Shown in pieces: positions 1 through 13,361 of a stretch of DNA of 64,000 nt. Numbering within the stretch: position 1 is the first letter of the stretch; every line of letters begins with the position of its first letter. The position numbers and the translations under genes are program-made. Source of the DNA: Tetradesmus obliquus (Eukaryota > Chlorophyta > Chlorophyceae > Sphaeropleales > Scenedesmaceae); assembly GCA_030272155.1 (NCBI GenBank), contig CP126206.1, positions 4,081,001 through 4,145,000 of the forward strand, in the 5' to 3' direction. Under the pieces are notes generated by a model that saw nothing but the letters and a program-made list of their open reading frames with translations, was not told the origin of the DNA and did not search any database.

Positions 1-2120
<2,120 letters not shown>

Positions 2121-2172
<52 letters not shown>

Positions 2173-3118
2173 CAGTAGATCCTGCAGCTTTGGTTGCTGC
2201 TGACTGGTTGCAGCCGTGGCAGCAGCATGGTGCGGAGCCTCACCATGCTGCCCAGACAACCAGGGTTTTGGGTTTTGGCTGTTGTCATGTGACAGGTTTT
2301 AGTCAATTTCGGCACCCGTGGCACAAGCCACATGCCACCCTCAGGGCTGCTCAGCTGCAAGTGCCATGCCACGTCACCAGCTGCATGCCGAGCGATGGTA
2401 AAACTGCCAGCTGCTGCTAACTGCTTCCCTACATGTCAGCAGCAGCAGCAGCAGCAGCAGGCTGGGGCTCCAAGATGCTTTCAGCTCACTTGAGGGGTGC
2501 TGCTTGAGCTTGCAATCATCATGATGTTTGAATTCAGACAGTCACAGCGCAAGCCACATGTCGCCCGCAGGGCTGCTGTGCTTGTGCTGCGCAGCTGCTA
2601 TCCTGCGCATCAACTGAATCATATGAATTAGCTGCTGGGGCTGCTATGCCAATGTGTGGGTGGGTGTGCCTGGTCAGGATATCGGGAAATGGCACACTGT
2701 GCCATTTGGGAAGATTTGCGGTGCACAGTTGCCATTGTGACAGCCAGGTGCCTGGGGTTGGAGTTTTTGCAGTTTTATCACTGCAGCATGCACAGCAATG
2801 TGTTTCCTTTACTCATTGACAGTGCTGCTCATGCGCAGTGCAGTTCATGCATTGTGTGCATACAGGTGGATAACACGTGTGTTTTGTGCAGCCATCGTGC
2901 ACAGATGTTACAGCAGTGCTGCACAGCTCACACACACGCGAATGCATGTGTGTGCAGCGCAGTTCATGCATTGTGTGCATACACGGAACACGTGTGTTGT
3001 GGGTGTGAAGTGCTGCCATTGAGCAAACCCATGTCAGGGCAGTGCACCGACACGTCTCCGGCATTGCTGCGCAGCTAGCGTACATGAAATGCATGTGTGC
3101 AATCCACAAACAGCTGCA

Positions 3119-3156
<38 letters not shown>

Positions 3157-3157
3157 A

Positions 3158-3189
<32 letters not shown>

Positions 3190-5716
3190 AGCAGCAGCAG
3201 CAGCACATGCAGCACATGTATGTACATATGTTGCTGCATGCCATGCTGTGAATCAACATCACAGCTTGAGGTGCATGGTTTACACACTGCAGGGTGCACG
3301 CAACAGCACCGGGCTTATCACTGGGCCCCTGTTAAGCTGAGCATCAACCTACATGCATGCGTCGCTGCATGCCGTGCCTTGTATCCACACATCTTGAGGC
3401 ACGCGGTTTTCACTGTTTGGCTGCACGCAGCAGCACCAGGCTTATCATTGGGCCCCTCTCGAGCTGAGCATCAATCTGCAATGATGTACCCAGCTTCTGA
3501 ACTTACAACGCATGCATTTTGACTAGCAATTGTATAGGACGCTGTGTAGTGTTTTGACATGATTTTTGTGGGGGGAGTCATCCAGTGTATATATCAAATA
3601 GTATAGGACGATTGCTTGTGTGTGCAGGATCAGCGACATGCAGTTGGCAGTGTTGCAGCTGCACTTGTAGCTGTGTGGGTGCAGGCATTGCTAGTGTGTC
3701 TGTGTGACAACTTTGCATGTGTGCTTGTGTTTCCTTTGTTGCACACCTGGTGACAGACAGTTCATTGTGCACAGCTTGCTCAGAGGCAGTGCTCGTGCGT
3801 GCGTTGTCAGCAACATGCAGCAGGTTTTATTGCAGCTGCACTTGCAGCTGTGCGGGTGCAGGCATTGCATGTGTGTATGTGTGAGGGCTTGCATGTGTGT
3901 TTGTGATTATGTTTCCTTTGTTTCCACCTTATGACAGACAGTTGATTGTGCAGGTTACGTTGCCAGGACCATCATAGTGTTGCTTACACCCGCCAACAGC
4001 AGTGTCAATCAAAGCACGCAAGTGTGCCGTGCATTTTTGTTGCAGAGACGTTGCGAGGTTTCGCCAGATCATGATCTGATCAGATCAGCGGCCAAGTGGC
4101 TGCCGATCATCATGTGAATGATTCACCAGACCAGCTGCTGCCCCTAGCTAGGGACTATAATCTCCACGCAGTTGTACAGGCAGCGGTTTGCGTATACTGT
4201 GACTGAATGTGCTCACAATGGTGACCTACGTTGTCACTGCCAGTTCCCAGTGGTCTGTGTTTGTGCTTGTTAGCATGAGCTCGCATTGCATGTGTCAGTA
4301 ATCTTTATTCACATGCTGTTCAGCCGGCAGGCAGCGGCTGTGCTGTTGTAATTCACTGCACCTAATCAGGCGTTGCATGTGCTGAGGGGTACACATGTGT
4401 TGACATGTCATGCCCCTGCCAGGGCCCAGCCTCGGGCCCATGTGTTTCTGCACGCTTGATGCCAACAAGCAAGTGACAGAGGCAGCGGCAGCGGCTATGT
4501 TATAATGGATTACTGCATCCATCAAGGAACTGCATGCGTTGATGGGCGTCTTGACGTGTCAATGCCACAGGGCATGATGCCCCCGGCCCAGCCCCGGGCC
4601 CGTGTGTTTCTGCACGCTTGATGCCAACAAGCCAATGGCAGAGGCAGCGCACTTGGAGCATGTGATACATCAAGTGGCGTCCCTGCGTTTGTCGCTTGTG
4701 AGCAGGGGAACCCTGCCATGGCGCACATCATGCCTGCAGGCAGGTCACATCTCTACAGGGTCCTGCTGGTGCTTTTGGTGTGCATACCATGTGTACCTGG
4801 TACATGATGTTGTGCAGTTTACATGATGTGGTGCAGTGCTGTTGACGTAAGGAAGTTGAGCACCAAAACTCCAGCATCGAATGTACATGGCCTTGTGGCA
4901 CTTGTTTGCAGCCGAGCTGTCGGGGTGACTCCCGTCAGGTGCTGTCAATGCCTTGTGCAATTGCAAGTGTGTTTGACGTTGACTGCTGCAGTGTGCACAA
5001 CGACTGCGGAGTTCCTGTGGCGTTCGACATGTAAAGAGTTATTAGAAAAATCAAAACTGAACGACTGAATCCGAGTCGAACATGTGCCGCCCGGTGCCCG
5101 CCAAGACAGACTGGCAGCAGCACCAGCAGTCGTGCCACCACTGCTGCTGACTGAGGAGGGTCTTTGACTTTGACTGCTGCTCTACGCTCAGCGACTGCTA
5201 CGTGATTTCATGTTTTTACTTGAAATTAAATACGCTGTGCTCTATATTGGTGAATAGTGAGCCAAAAAGGGATCGAGCATGCGCCAGCCCGCCAAGACAG
5301 ACTGGCAGCAGCACAGGGAGCCATGCCACCACTGCTGCTGACGCAAGCAGCAGTGCAAGGCGCAGAAGTTCACGGAAGTTAACCAATAACGATAAAATAA
5401 CATACATTTTGCCGTCAGTCACCGCGTCAACTGCCGTAGGTGTGTCACTCGGCATGGTCCTGGCAGCAGGTCACGGAAGCCTGGTGACACTTCATCCTCT
5501 CAGCATGGAAGCTCCGATCCCGTCAGCGTACTGCAACAGAGGGATATTTATTGTGCTTTATAACTATCGAAGGCAGTTCGCTGTCGATACACGAGGATCA
5601 ACCTCAACAAAGAATGCCCTACAACGACTCCCGACACCTTCACAGCCTGATTCAAGCCTGATTACATTCATAAAAACAAATATAAGCCTATTTGAAGGTT
5701 CAAAAGCGCCTGCGCC
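2121..5716. other. Gap without a recognised gene; local repeats
   Basis: About 3.6 kb between the two esterase genes. I see no convincing exon. It holds (CAG)n at 2120-2175 and a (CTG)n run turning into (CAG)n at about 3113-3205. Three imperfect direct-repeat pairs are visible: about 3640-3700 with 3825-3890, about 4410-4495 with 4574-4655, and about 5085-5155 with 5275-5345. The last pair lies near the promoter region of the next gene. Confidence 0.6.
3113..3205. repeat. (CTG)n-(CAG)n inverted tract
   Basis: Two CTG runs separated by CTGCAG are followed directly by a CAG run, so the single strand can fold into a long hairpin. No exon boundary is evident here. Confidence 0.8.
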
Positions 5717-6976
5717 ATGGCCGGCAGAAACAGCAACAGCAGCAGCAGCAGCAGCACAGCCTGCTGGCAGATTCTGCTGCTCCTGGCGCTGACAGCCGCA
5801 GCAGCAATCGTGTCAGCCGATGCTTGTCGGGCCAGCTACGATGTCAAAGGACCTGGCAAGCCCCTACTGTTTGGTGGGCTCATGCAGGCCGGCCGCTGCA
5901 ACTCTGGCTGCCAGCCTCGCAACAGTGACTGGTGAGAATGATGCTGCAGCACAACCTGCAGTTGCGATTGATGGAAGACTGGGCGTGTGGTCTGATGTTG
6001 AGCAGTTCTAGGCAACAGCAGCAGCAGCATCAACTGTTTGGAGGGCTCATGCAGGCTGGCCGCTGCAACTCTGGCTGCCAGCAGTGACTGGTGAGAATGA
6101 TGCTGCAGCACTTGCTGCAGCTGGAAGGGTTCAATTTTCTAGTGCTTGAAGCAGTGCTGCATGTGTTTTGTGTGGAAGGGCCTGCATGCGGCTGCTGCAA
6201 GGCTGGCTGCCAGCCCCGCAGCAGTGACTGGTGAGTGAGAAGAGACTGGGTCATGCTGCAGCACGATAATCGTAGAAAGGGGGCTACAAGTAGCTCCTGG
6301 AAACAGCAGCAGGACTAGAAAAGAGGTTTGCAGGAAGTGCGTAGAAGCTGCATGCATCAGCGGTGCCAGTTATACCTGTCACTGCAAGGCTGGCTGCCAA
6401 CCACGCATCAGTGACTGGTGAGAACTCTGTGGCATGCGGCACATGCTGCAGTTGCATTCTATAAAAGCGTAAGCATGTGTGCTGATTGAGCGGGCTCAAA
6501 AGCAGCTCCTGGCAACAGCAGCAGCAGAGGCAGCAGCAGCAGCAGCAGCAGCAGGAAGTGTGCAGGAAGTGCTTGTTAGCTGCATGCAGTTGTGGTTCGA
6601 GTTACACCAACAGGGTCACTGCAAGGCTGGCTGCCAGCCCCGCAGCAGTGACTGGTGAGAGGTCGCTTAGAAGCACGATGCAGCACTCAGTGCGACAGCC
6701 AGGTGTATCAACGCTTGACTAGTGAACATGATGCATGTTACGCATGCAATATGGCTAGCAAGCAGCTCCTGGAAGCAGCAGCAGCAGCAGGAAGTGTGCT
6801 GAGAAACTGCATGCAGCAGTGGCTCCAGTCACACCTGTCACTGCAACTCCCCGCAGCAGTGACTGCCGAGGATGCATCAGCTGCCGGGCTGATCATACAG
6901 TAAGTGCTGCAGCTGCCAGGACTGTGGAGCTTACAGCAGAGTGCATGCAGGGAGTTCATGCGGCCCTGCAGCAGCT

Positions 6977-7022
<46 letters not shown>

Positions 7023-7614
7023 AAGTGCAAGGAAGTGCGCAGGAAGTTTGCAGGAAACTGCATGCACCTGCTCAAGGCACGCGCCACAAAGCGCGACGCA
7101 CAACTGCCATTTGTAACTTCTTGCACTTGCTAAACCACTTGCTACACACTGTGGATCAACAAACACACTTACACACTGTAAGTAAGCGGTCGCTGCCGCT
7201 TGACTTTTGTCTGTCACTGACCTGCTGCTGCTGCTGCTGCTGCTGCTGGTGGTGGTGGTGCTGCTGCTGCTGCTACTGCTGCTGCTGCTGCTGCTGCAGG
7301 GCGCGGCGCTGCCAGTGGGACCGCCACGGCTCTGTGTGGGGCGTGTGCTCGCCACAGCAGGCGGCCCGCAGCCTGGGTAAGCCTGGCAAGGGGTGGATAA
7401 CGCAGGCGTTGTTGAACAAAAGAGGGGGCGCAATGCAGAGTATGGCAGCGGCAGCAGCAGCAGCAGGCGCAGCAGCAACTGGCACAGCGCAGCCTAGATG
7501 AGCCGTGCAGAGGGGTGGGGGGGGCGAGGGGACAGGTGTGATGCTAGCAGGAGCAGCAGCAGCAGCAGCTTGGATGAGCCATGCATGACTGTGCACATGT
7601 TATGACAGCGGCAG

Positions 7615-7657
<43 letters not shown>

Positions 7658-8031
7658 CGCAGCACCAGTTGCGCAGCGCAGCCTGGGTGGCGGGGCCATC
7701 CTGGGCATGTCCCCCTGCATACTTTGCTAGCGGTCAAGACATGTTGCACTGCATCTGACGCCTGCGTGTGCACTGCTGCTGCTGCTGCTGCTGCTGTTGC
7801 AGAGTTTGCCAAGACGCTGGGTGGCGGGTCCATACTGGGCATGTCCCCCTGCAACATCATGCCTTACCTGCAGGGGCGCACGCTGTGGCTCATCGGGTGA
7901 GCTGCAAATCTAATCTTGTAACAAATCTTGACATGCAGCAGCAGCAGTAGCAGCAGCAGCAAGCCCTACATGCAGGGCCGCACGCTGTGGCTGATTGGGT
8001 CAGTCACTTAACTTTGAACTTGACATGCAGC

Positions 8032-8074
<43 letters not shown>

Positions 8075-9481
8075 CAAGCCCTTGTGACATCCTGCCGTAC
8101 CTGTAGGGCCGCACACTGTGGTTGATCGGGTGGGTTGCAAACCTGTTCATGTTGACATGCAGCAGCAGCAGGCGCGGTAGCAGCAGCAGCGGTGGCAGCA
8201 GCAGCATCGATGGCAGCGGCAAGGGTGGCAGCAGCAGCAGCGGCAGCATCAGCGGTGGCAGCAACAAGCCACACTCACCCTTTTGTCATGCTTTGCTGTA
8301 TCACCTGCACCACCCGCCATTGCACAGACTTTCACTTTAAAGTCCTCTAGTCCTACAAGGCCCTGGGCTGGTTCTACATTGCAGAACATCTACGGCCAAC
8401 AAGATTGCAAGCCTAGCAGCAGTGCGGCAGCAGTGATTGACCTGCCTGTCCTGCCCCACAACCATGTGTCTATCCTGCTGCTTTATAAGCAGGGACTCCC
8501 ACTCCAAGGTGCTGTACACAGCCCTGGGCTGCTTTTTGATCGACTTTCATGGCCAAAAAGAGTGCGAGCCCAGCAGCGACGCAGCAGCAGCCACTCACCT
8601 GTCAAACCTACGCCCCAATTCTCTCTAATCCACTTTTCAGCCGCCACACAAACTTCAGCAACTCACTCCGCCAACCATCTGCTTTTTTGTTCTTCTGCAC
8701 TTCCCCTGCTGCTTTACATGCAGGGACTCCCACTCCAAGGTGCTGTACCGCGCCCTAGGCTGCTTCCTAATTGATTTTCACGGCCAAAAGGAGTGTGAGC
8801 CCAGCAGTGATGCAGCAGCAGTGCAGCAGCTGCGCAAGCTGCCGGCTGCCCCCGGCCAGTCAAAGTGCCTGCACCTGCTGGATGGGGGAAGGGTCTGCAT
8901 TGTGCACGCAGCGCTCGGCACTGCACTGGTCAACAACAAGGAGGTGAGTAAACCCTGGCAGCAGCAAGGGTTCTAGGCACTTGTCAGGGTTTTGTGCTGT
9001 GCAAGGGTTCAGTGTTGCGCAAGCTGGCCGCTGCCCCCGGCCAGTCAAAGTGCATGCACCTGCTTGACGGGGGAAGGATCTGCGTCGTGCATGCGGTGCT
9101 CGGCACTGCACTGGTCAACAATAAGGAGGTGAGCAAACCCTGGCAGCAGCAAGGGTTTAGGGTCCTGCAAGGGTTTAGTGGTGTGCGAGGGTTTAGTGGT
9201 CTGCAAGAGTTTGATCTTCCGCAGTGAAAGTGCCTGCACCTGCTGGATGGCGGGAGGATCTGCATCGTGCATGCGGCACTTGGCACTGCACAGGTGAAGG
9301 AGAAAGAGGTGAGCCCTGGAAGCAGCAGCAAGGGTTTAGTGCTCGGCCATGGTTTAGTAATCTGTAAAAGGGGTGCGCACCTGTCACTTAATGCGCGCAG
9401 AGTGCATGAGCTTGCCGCGTGAGAGAGCGTGCCACCTGGTGTGCAGGCGTGCTACATGAAACACACCCGCTGCCTGCTGCC

Positions 9482-9518
<37 letters not shown>

Positions 9519-10135
9519 TGCAGGTTGCCAGCGGTGGCGTGATGCCGCTGCTGCGCGCCAAGTTTGCACAGCCGCAGGACATCTTCTACGTGAGTGGCGC
9601 ATAGCAGGATTGAAAAGTATCCGCATATCACCAAAATACTAGGAGCTTATCATTCTCATCATACCGAATGAAGTGATGGGCAGCCGCAGGACATCTTGTA
9701 CGTGAGTGGCACACATCAGAGCAAACTTTCCAAATATTCCGATATCATGTATGTTACTAGGAAATACTCTAAAGTATCCCAAAGTAATGCAAACACTGGG
9801 AAACTGTCTGTTCGTTTTTTTCACTTGTGGTGCATTTGACATACTGACAGCATTTGACATACCGACAGCATTTGACATACTGACAGCATTTGACATACTG
9901 ACAGCATTTGACATACTGACAGCATTTGACATACTGGTCCTGGGCAGCGGCGGGAAATTTCCTACGCAAGCGGGCGCTGCGCAGCTCATGTGACCGCGCC
10001 ATCATCATCTATGTATTGGGGCTCCTGAAAGGCATGTTGTGCTGTTTTGATGTTGTTTCCTGCCCTGCTGTTTCCCAGGTCTCATACGGCAGCTGGCACG
10101 GCAAGAGCTCGCGCACTCTGCTCAAACATGACCGC

Positions 10136-10187
<52 letters not shown>

Positions 10188-11833
10188 CTGCTGCTGCTGT
10201 GTTCTTCCTTCACCCCTGCAGGTCTCATACGGCAGCTGGCACGGCAAGAGCCCCGCGTACCCTGCCTTAAACATGACCGCACTGCTGCTGCTGCTGCTGC
10301 TGCTTTGTTCTTCATTCACCCCTGCAGGTCTCATACGGCAGCTGGCACGGCAAGAGCCCCGCCTACTGGGCGGCGCTGCGCCCCGCAATGGAGGGACTGG
10401 CGGCAGACTACAGGGTGCGTTCATGCCTAGAAAATGCTGCTGCTGCTGCTGCTGCTGCCAGCATGCCAAGTGGGTTACCAGGGGCGGGGGGGGGGGGGGG
10501 TGGAGGGGCAACGGGGGGGTGGGGTGGGTGGGGTGGGGGGGTGGGGGTGGGGTTGCAAAACTATGCCTGATTTGGCGCTTTAAAAGCTGCTAGGGTTGAG
10601 TTTCTTTACTGCCGTGTTTTGCAAGCGACCTCAATTCATCCGAATTTGGCACCACTCCGAGCCGCAAAGGAGGGCCTGGCTGCCAACTATGTGGTTGAGA
10701 GCCACAGCTGCTAGGTGTTAGTGGATTCCTGCAACCTGAAACCTGTGTTTCCACGTTTGCAGTGTGTAGTAAGCGGCAGGCCAGCAACACACTGACGTAG
10801 CTGCTGCACACATGTTGGTGAAAAAAGTTGCTGGTGCCTGTGACCCCCCTCCATCTCCTTTCGCAAACACCTGTAGGCCAGCAAGGGCCGCTTCCCCCAC
10901 CTGCTGTTCAGGGAGCAGCCAGCCCACCACACGGCTGGTTGTGCAATAACATTGAGGGCACTTTCTGTCCGCAAAGCTTCGTTCGTGCCTTTTTATGCAG
11001 GCGACCGCGTCATACTGTTGGTTGCTTGCAACCACTGACGCAATTGTTTGTGCGCCGCTTTTTCTGTGTTTCCTGCCCTGCAGGCAACCAAGTCCCGCTT
11101 CCCCCACCTGCTGTTCAGGGAGCAGCCAGCCTACCATGACGCTGACTGTGCACATCAACACTGAGCACACTGTGTATCACTTCTCTCATCTGTTTGTCCG
11201 TCTATCTGCAAGCCACCAGCCTGCATCACCCACGTGCTTTTGTGACAACTGCTGGTAACTATCGAACCGACCCTCTGTCCATCTGCCAGTGTAAAATCCG
11301 TCTGTCTGCAGGCCAGCAAGGGCCGCTTTTCCCACCTGCTGTTCAGGGAGCAGCCAGCCTACCACACAAAAGATCTGAAAACCATAAATCTGTTTTCTTG
11401 TCTATGTTTGCAGGCAACCAAGTCCCGCTTCCCCCACGTGCTGTTCAGGGAGCAGCCAGCCTACCACAAGGCGGACGCTTCCAAGCAGTTCTGCACGCCA
11501 GCAAAAGGTGAGGGGTTCAGGGACTTTGTTTTAGGGTTTTGTTTAGGGTTCAAGTTTTTGCTAAGCCTGATCGCTTGAAGCCTGTTCGCATGGGATGATG
11601 TGCCTGCCCTCAAGGCCGACGCTGCCAAGCACTTCTGCACGCCAGCAAAAGCTGGGTCTTAGGGTGTTCTAAACCCTATGGTCCGCTTGCCAGCCTACTG
11701 CAGCACATCCACTGGGTTTGCAGGGAGGCAGCAGATGTGACAAAGCAAGGGCGCGCCAGATCTGCTGATGTTGCATGGTTTGTGTGCAATGTCACCACTG
11801 CCGCTGCCGGTGGCCAGCTGCAGGCCCTCATCA

Positions 11834-11890
<57 letters not shown>

Positions 11891-13061
11891 CCGCTGCAGG
11901 CCTCATGTACCAGGCAAGCACCGGCCAGCTGCAGGCCCAGGGGACAGTGGACAGGCAGCAGCAGTGGATCCTGGGCGGCACAACAAACCAAATGGCCAAC
12001 GAAGTCTTTCCCAAGTGAGTGTGCAGGTTTAGGATTCTAGGATTCAGGGTTACCTATGTAGGAATTGTTTAAGATTTCTATAACCTGCAATGTGGTGGTG
12101 GCAGCAGCAGCAGCAGCAGCAGTAGCAGCAGTAGCAGCAGTGACTCTTAAGGGCAACATCATACAGATGGATCACACAGTGCTCATCAAGTGAGTCAGCT
12201 GTTTGTAACTGTCAGACATTTGGGCGAGGTGCTCACCCCTGCCTGCCTGCCTGCCTGCTTGCTGTTTTTGCTTTGACCATCTTGCAGGGCCGGCATCCCT
12301 GTCATTTCGGCCTACAACATGAGCGTGCCGTTGCATGATGCGCACGTGGGCAAGGTGCTCACGCCAGGGAACGACATCGACTGCATCCACTACTGCCACC
12401 CGGGCGTGCCGGAGGTAAGGCATTTGAGGATGATGAGGCCGTAGGTTTCAGCAGTTCGTGGATCAAGCATGGTGATCACAACTGATGGTGACAGGGAGCA
12501 TACCTCACTGCCATCCGGGCGCGCCAGAGACAACCTGCTGGATCCAAGCTTCACCTGCTGTTTATGCGCTACCACAGCACGTACTCAATCAAGCTGACGC
12601 TGTTGCTGCCAGCCCTGCTGCTGCTGATGCTGCCACCCCTGCACCTGCTGCCGCCTAGACTTGAATGTGAACTTCCACATGAAGCTCGCTCAATACTTGT
12701 GCAGATTAGCAAGCTGCACATGCCGCCGCCGCTGCTGCTGCTGCTGCTTAGGCTTGGATCTAGCAGCTTTGCACGTCTGTACGCTCATTGCGCATGCTTT
12801 TCACCACGCTGCTGACGCTGCTGCTTCTGCTTCTGCTGCTTCTGCTGCTGCTGCTTCTGCTGCTGCGGCTGCGGCTGCGGCTGCGGCTGCGGCTGCGGCT
12901 GCGGCTGCGGCTGCGGCTGCGGCTGCTGCTACTGCCAGGTTTGGATCTGGCAGCTCTATTAAGCCCTGCGCTCAGGAGCAACAGGTCTGAACCCTCTGCC
13001 ACCAGCGTCCCTCGATTAAGATGCAAATGACCAAGCTGCTGCTGCTGCTGCTGCTGCTGCG

Positions 13062-13092
<31 letters not shown>

Positions 13093-13229
13093 TGCAGGCT
13101 TGGATCTGGCAGCTGTACCAAGCGCTGCGCTCAGGGGCCACAGGCCTGAAGCCCACCACGAGGCGTGACGTGTCTCGCATGCAGCAGTTCAAGTGTGTGC
13201 CCAGCACCAGCGCTGCCTTCGACTTCTGA
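5717..13229 (+). CDS. PC-esterase (TBL/Cas1-type) secreted or Golgi protein, complete
   Basis: Ten exons fit with consistent phase: 5717-5931, 7300-7376, 7803-7896, 8724-8943, 9524-9589, 10328-10414, 11414-11507, 11900-12014, 12288-12414 and 13098-13229, totalling 1227 nt (408 aa). The start is the ATG before a Ser-rich stretch and a hydrophobic core (about residues 16-34), a signal peptide or anchor. Motifs: CQWDRHGSVWG (about 76-86); GRTLWLIGDSHS, with the catalytic G129-D-S131-H split by a phase-2 intron; IFYVSYGSWHG (about 222-232); FREQPAYH; and DCIHYCHPGVPE with D354 and H357. Together these are the GDS and DxxH hallmarks of the PC-esterase fold. Likely role: O-acyl transfer or esterase action on extracellular or Golgi glycans (inference). 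Nearly every exon has extra partial copies in the adjoining introns, so real transcripts may differ from this model. It is a tandem paralogue of the gene at 1-2120. Confidence 0.85.
5877..6870 (+). repeat. Six copies of the 3' end of esterase exon 1
   Basis: The segment encoding CNSGCQPRNSDW and its donor recurs with exon ends near 5931, 6088, 6231, 6419, 6654 and 6866. Five copies keep the TGACTG|GTGAG junction; the last has CCGAG. Copies are 140-235 bp apart and are separated by CAG tracts and similar intron sequence. Confidence 0.85.
7681..8130 (+). repeat. Partial copies of esterase exon 3
   Basis: Exon 3 (7803-7896, GGGSILGMSPC to GRTLWLIG) has a partial upstream copy near 7681-7720. 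Two copies of its 3' end (QGRTLWLIG) lie near 7968-7998 and 8094-8130, the second with TAG for the Gln codon. They are separated by CAG runs. Confidence 0.8.
8493..8943 (+). repeat. Duplicated GDSH (catalytic serine) exon
   Basis: A copy beginning at 8493 encodes DSHSKVLYTALGCF and runs to about 8599 before diverging. The full copy is 8724-8943. Both have an AG acceptor in front and would complete the GDS motif after exon 3. Only the second reaches a GTGAG donor in frame. Confidence 0.85.
8850..9315 (+). repeat. Three copies of the LLDGG exon segment
   Basis: The 3' half of exon 4 (SKCLHLLDGGR to NNKE and its GTGAG donor) recurs at about 9010-9127 and 9225-9308. The second copy keeps the frame; the third carries changes at its start. 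The copies are separated by short stretches rich in AGGGTTTAG-like sequence. Confidence 0.8.
9833..9935 (+). repeat. 18-bp tandem repeat, about six units
   Basis: The unit CATTTGACATACTGACAG is repeated with few changes within the intron after exon 5. It gives an artificial TAFDIL peptide repeat if translated. Confidence 0.9.
10079..10414 (+). repeat. Three copies of the SYGSWHGK exon
   Basis: Exon 6 (10328-10414) has two truncated upstream copies at about 10079-10130 and 10222-10275. All three have CAG acceptors, and two (CTG)n tracts (about 10137-10200 and 10280-10303) lie between them. The truncated copies lose homology after HGKS, although similar text about an Asn-Met-Thr start follows both. 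Confidence 0.85.
10480..10556 (+). repeat. G-rich intron tract
   Basis: Long G runs (including one of about 14 Gs) interspersed with GGGGTGGG, about 65 bp downstream of the exon 6 donor. On the RNA this could form a G-quadruplex (inference). Confidence 0.8.
10877..11507 (+). repeat. Four copies of the FREQPAYH exon
   Basis: Copies start near 10877, 11084, 11312 and 11414 and encode A-S/T-K-G/S-R-F-P/S-H-L/V-LFREQPA. Only the last continues to KADASKQFCTPAK and a GTGAGG donor at 11508. A fifth fragment (KADAAKHFCTPAK) is near 11612-11650. Acceptors read CTGCAG|G or TGTAG|G. Confidence 0.85.
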
Positions 13230-13361
13230 TGGCACAAAAGGTTCAAAGGCTCAGGCTCAACAGCAGGTCCACAGACTGTAGCTGGGCCGTGGAGAGGCGT
13301 TGTGCCTGCAGCAGTACAAGTGCGTGCCTAGCATTGGTGCTGCCTTCGACTTTTGATTGTG
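12753..13361 (+). repeat. Copies of the last esterase exon
   Basis: The last exon is 13098-13229. Degenerate copies of its start (GCTTGGATCTGGCAGCT) appear near 12753 and 12940. A copy of its end (QQYKCVPS to AAFDF and TGA) is at about 13264-13356. Each sits next to a CTG or GCGGCT tract. Confidence 0.8.
12861..12927 (+). repeat. (GCGGCT)n hexanucleotide repeat
   Basis: About ten units, in the intron before the last exon, between degenerate copies of that exon. Confidence 0.9.

Noticed and set aside
12288-13229. Reading the GCGGCT and CTG tracts as coding (poly-Arg/Leu domains)
   Set aside because: The exon model at 12288-12414 joined to 13098-13229 keeps phase and conserved motifs, and the tracts fall in the intron.
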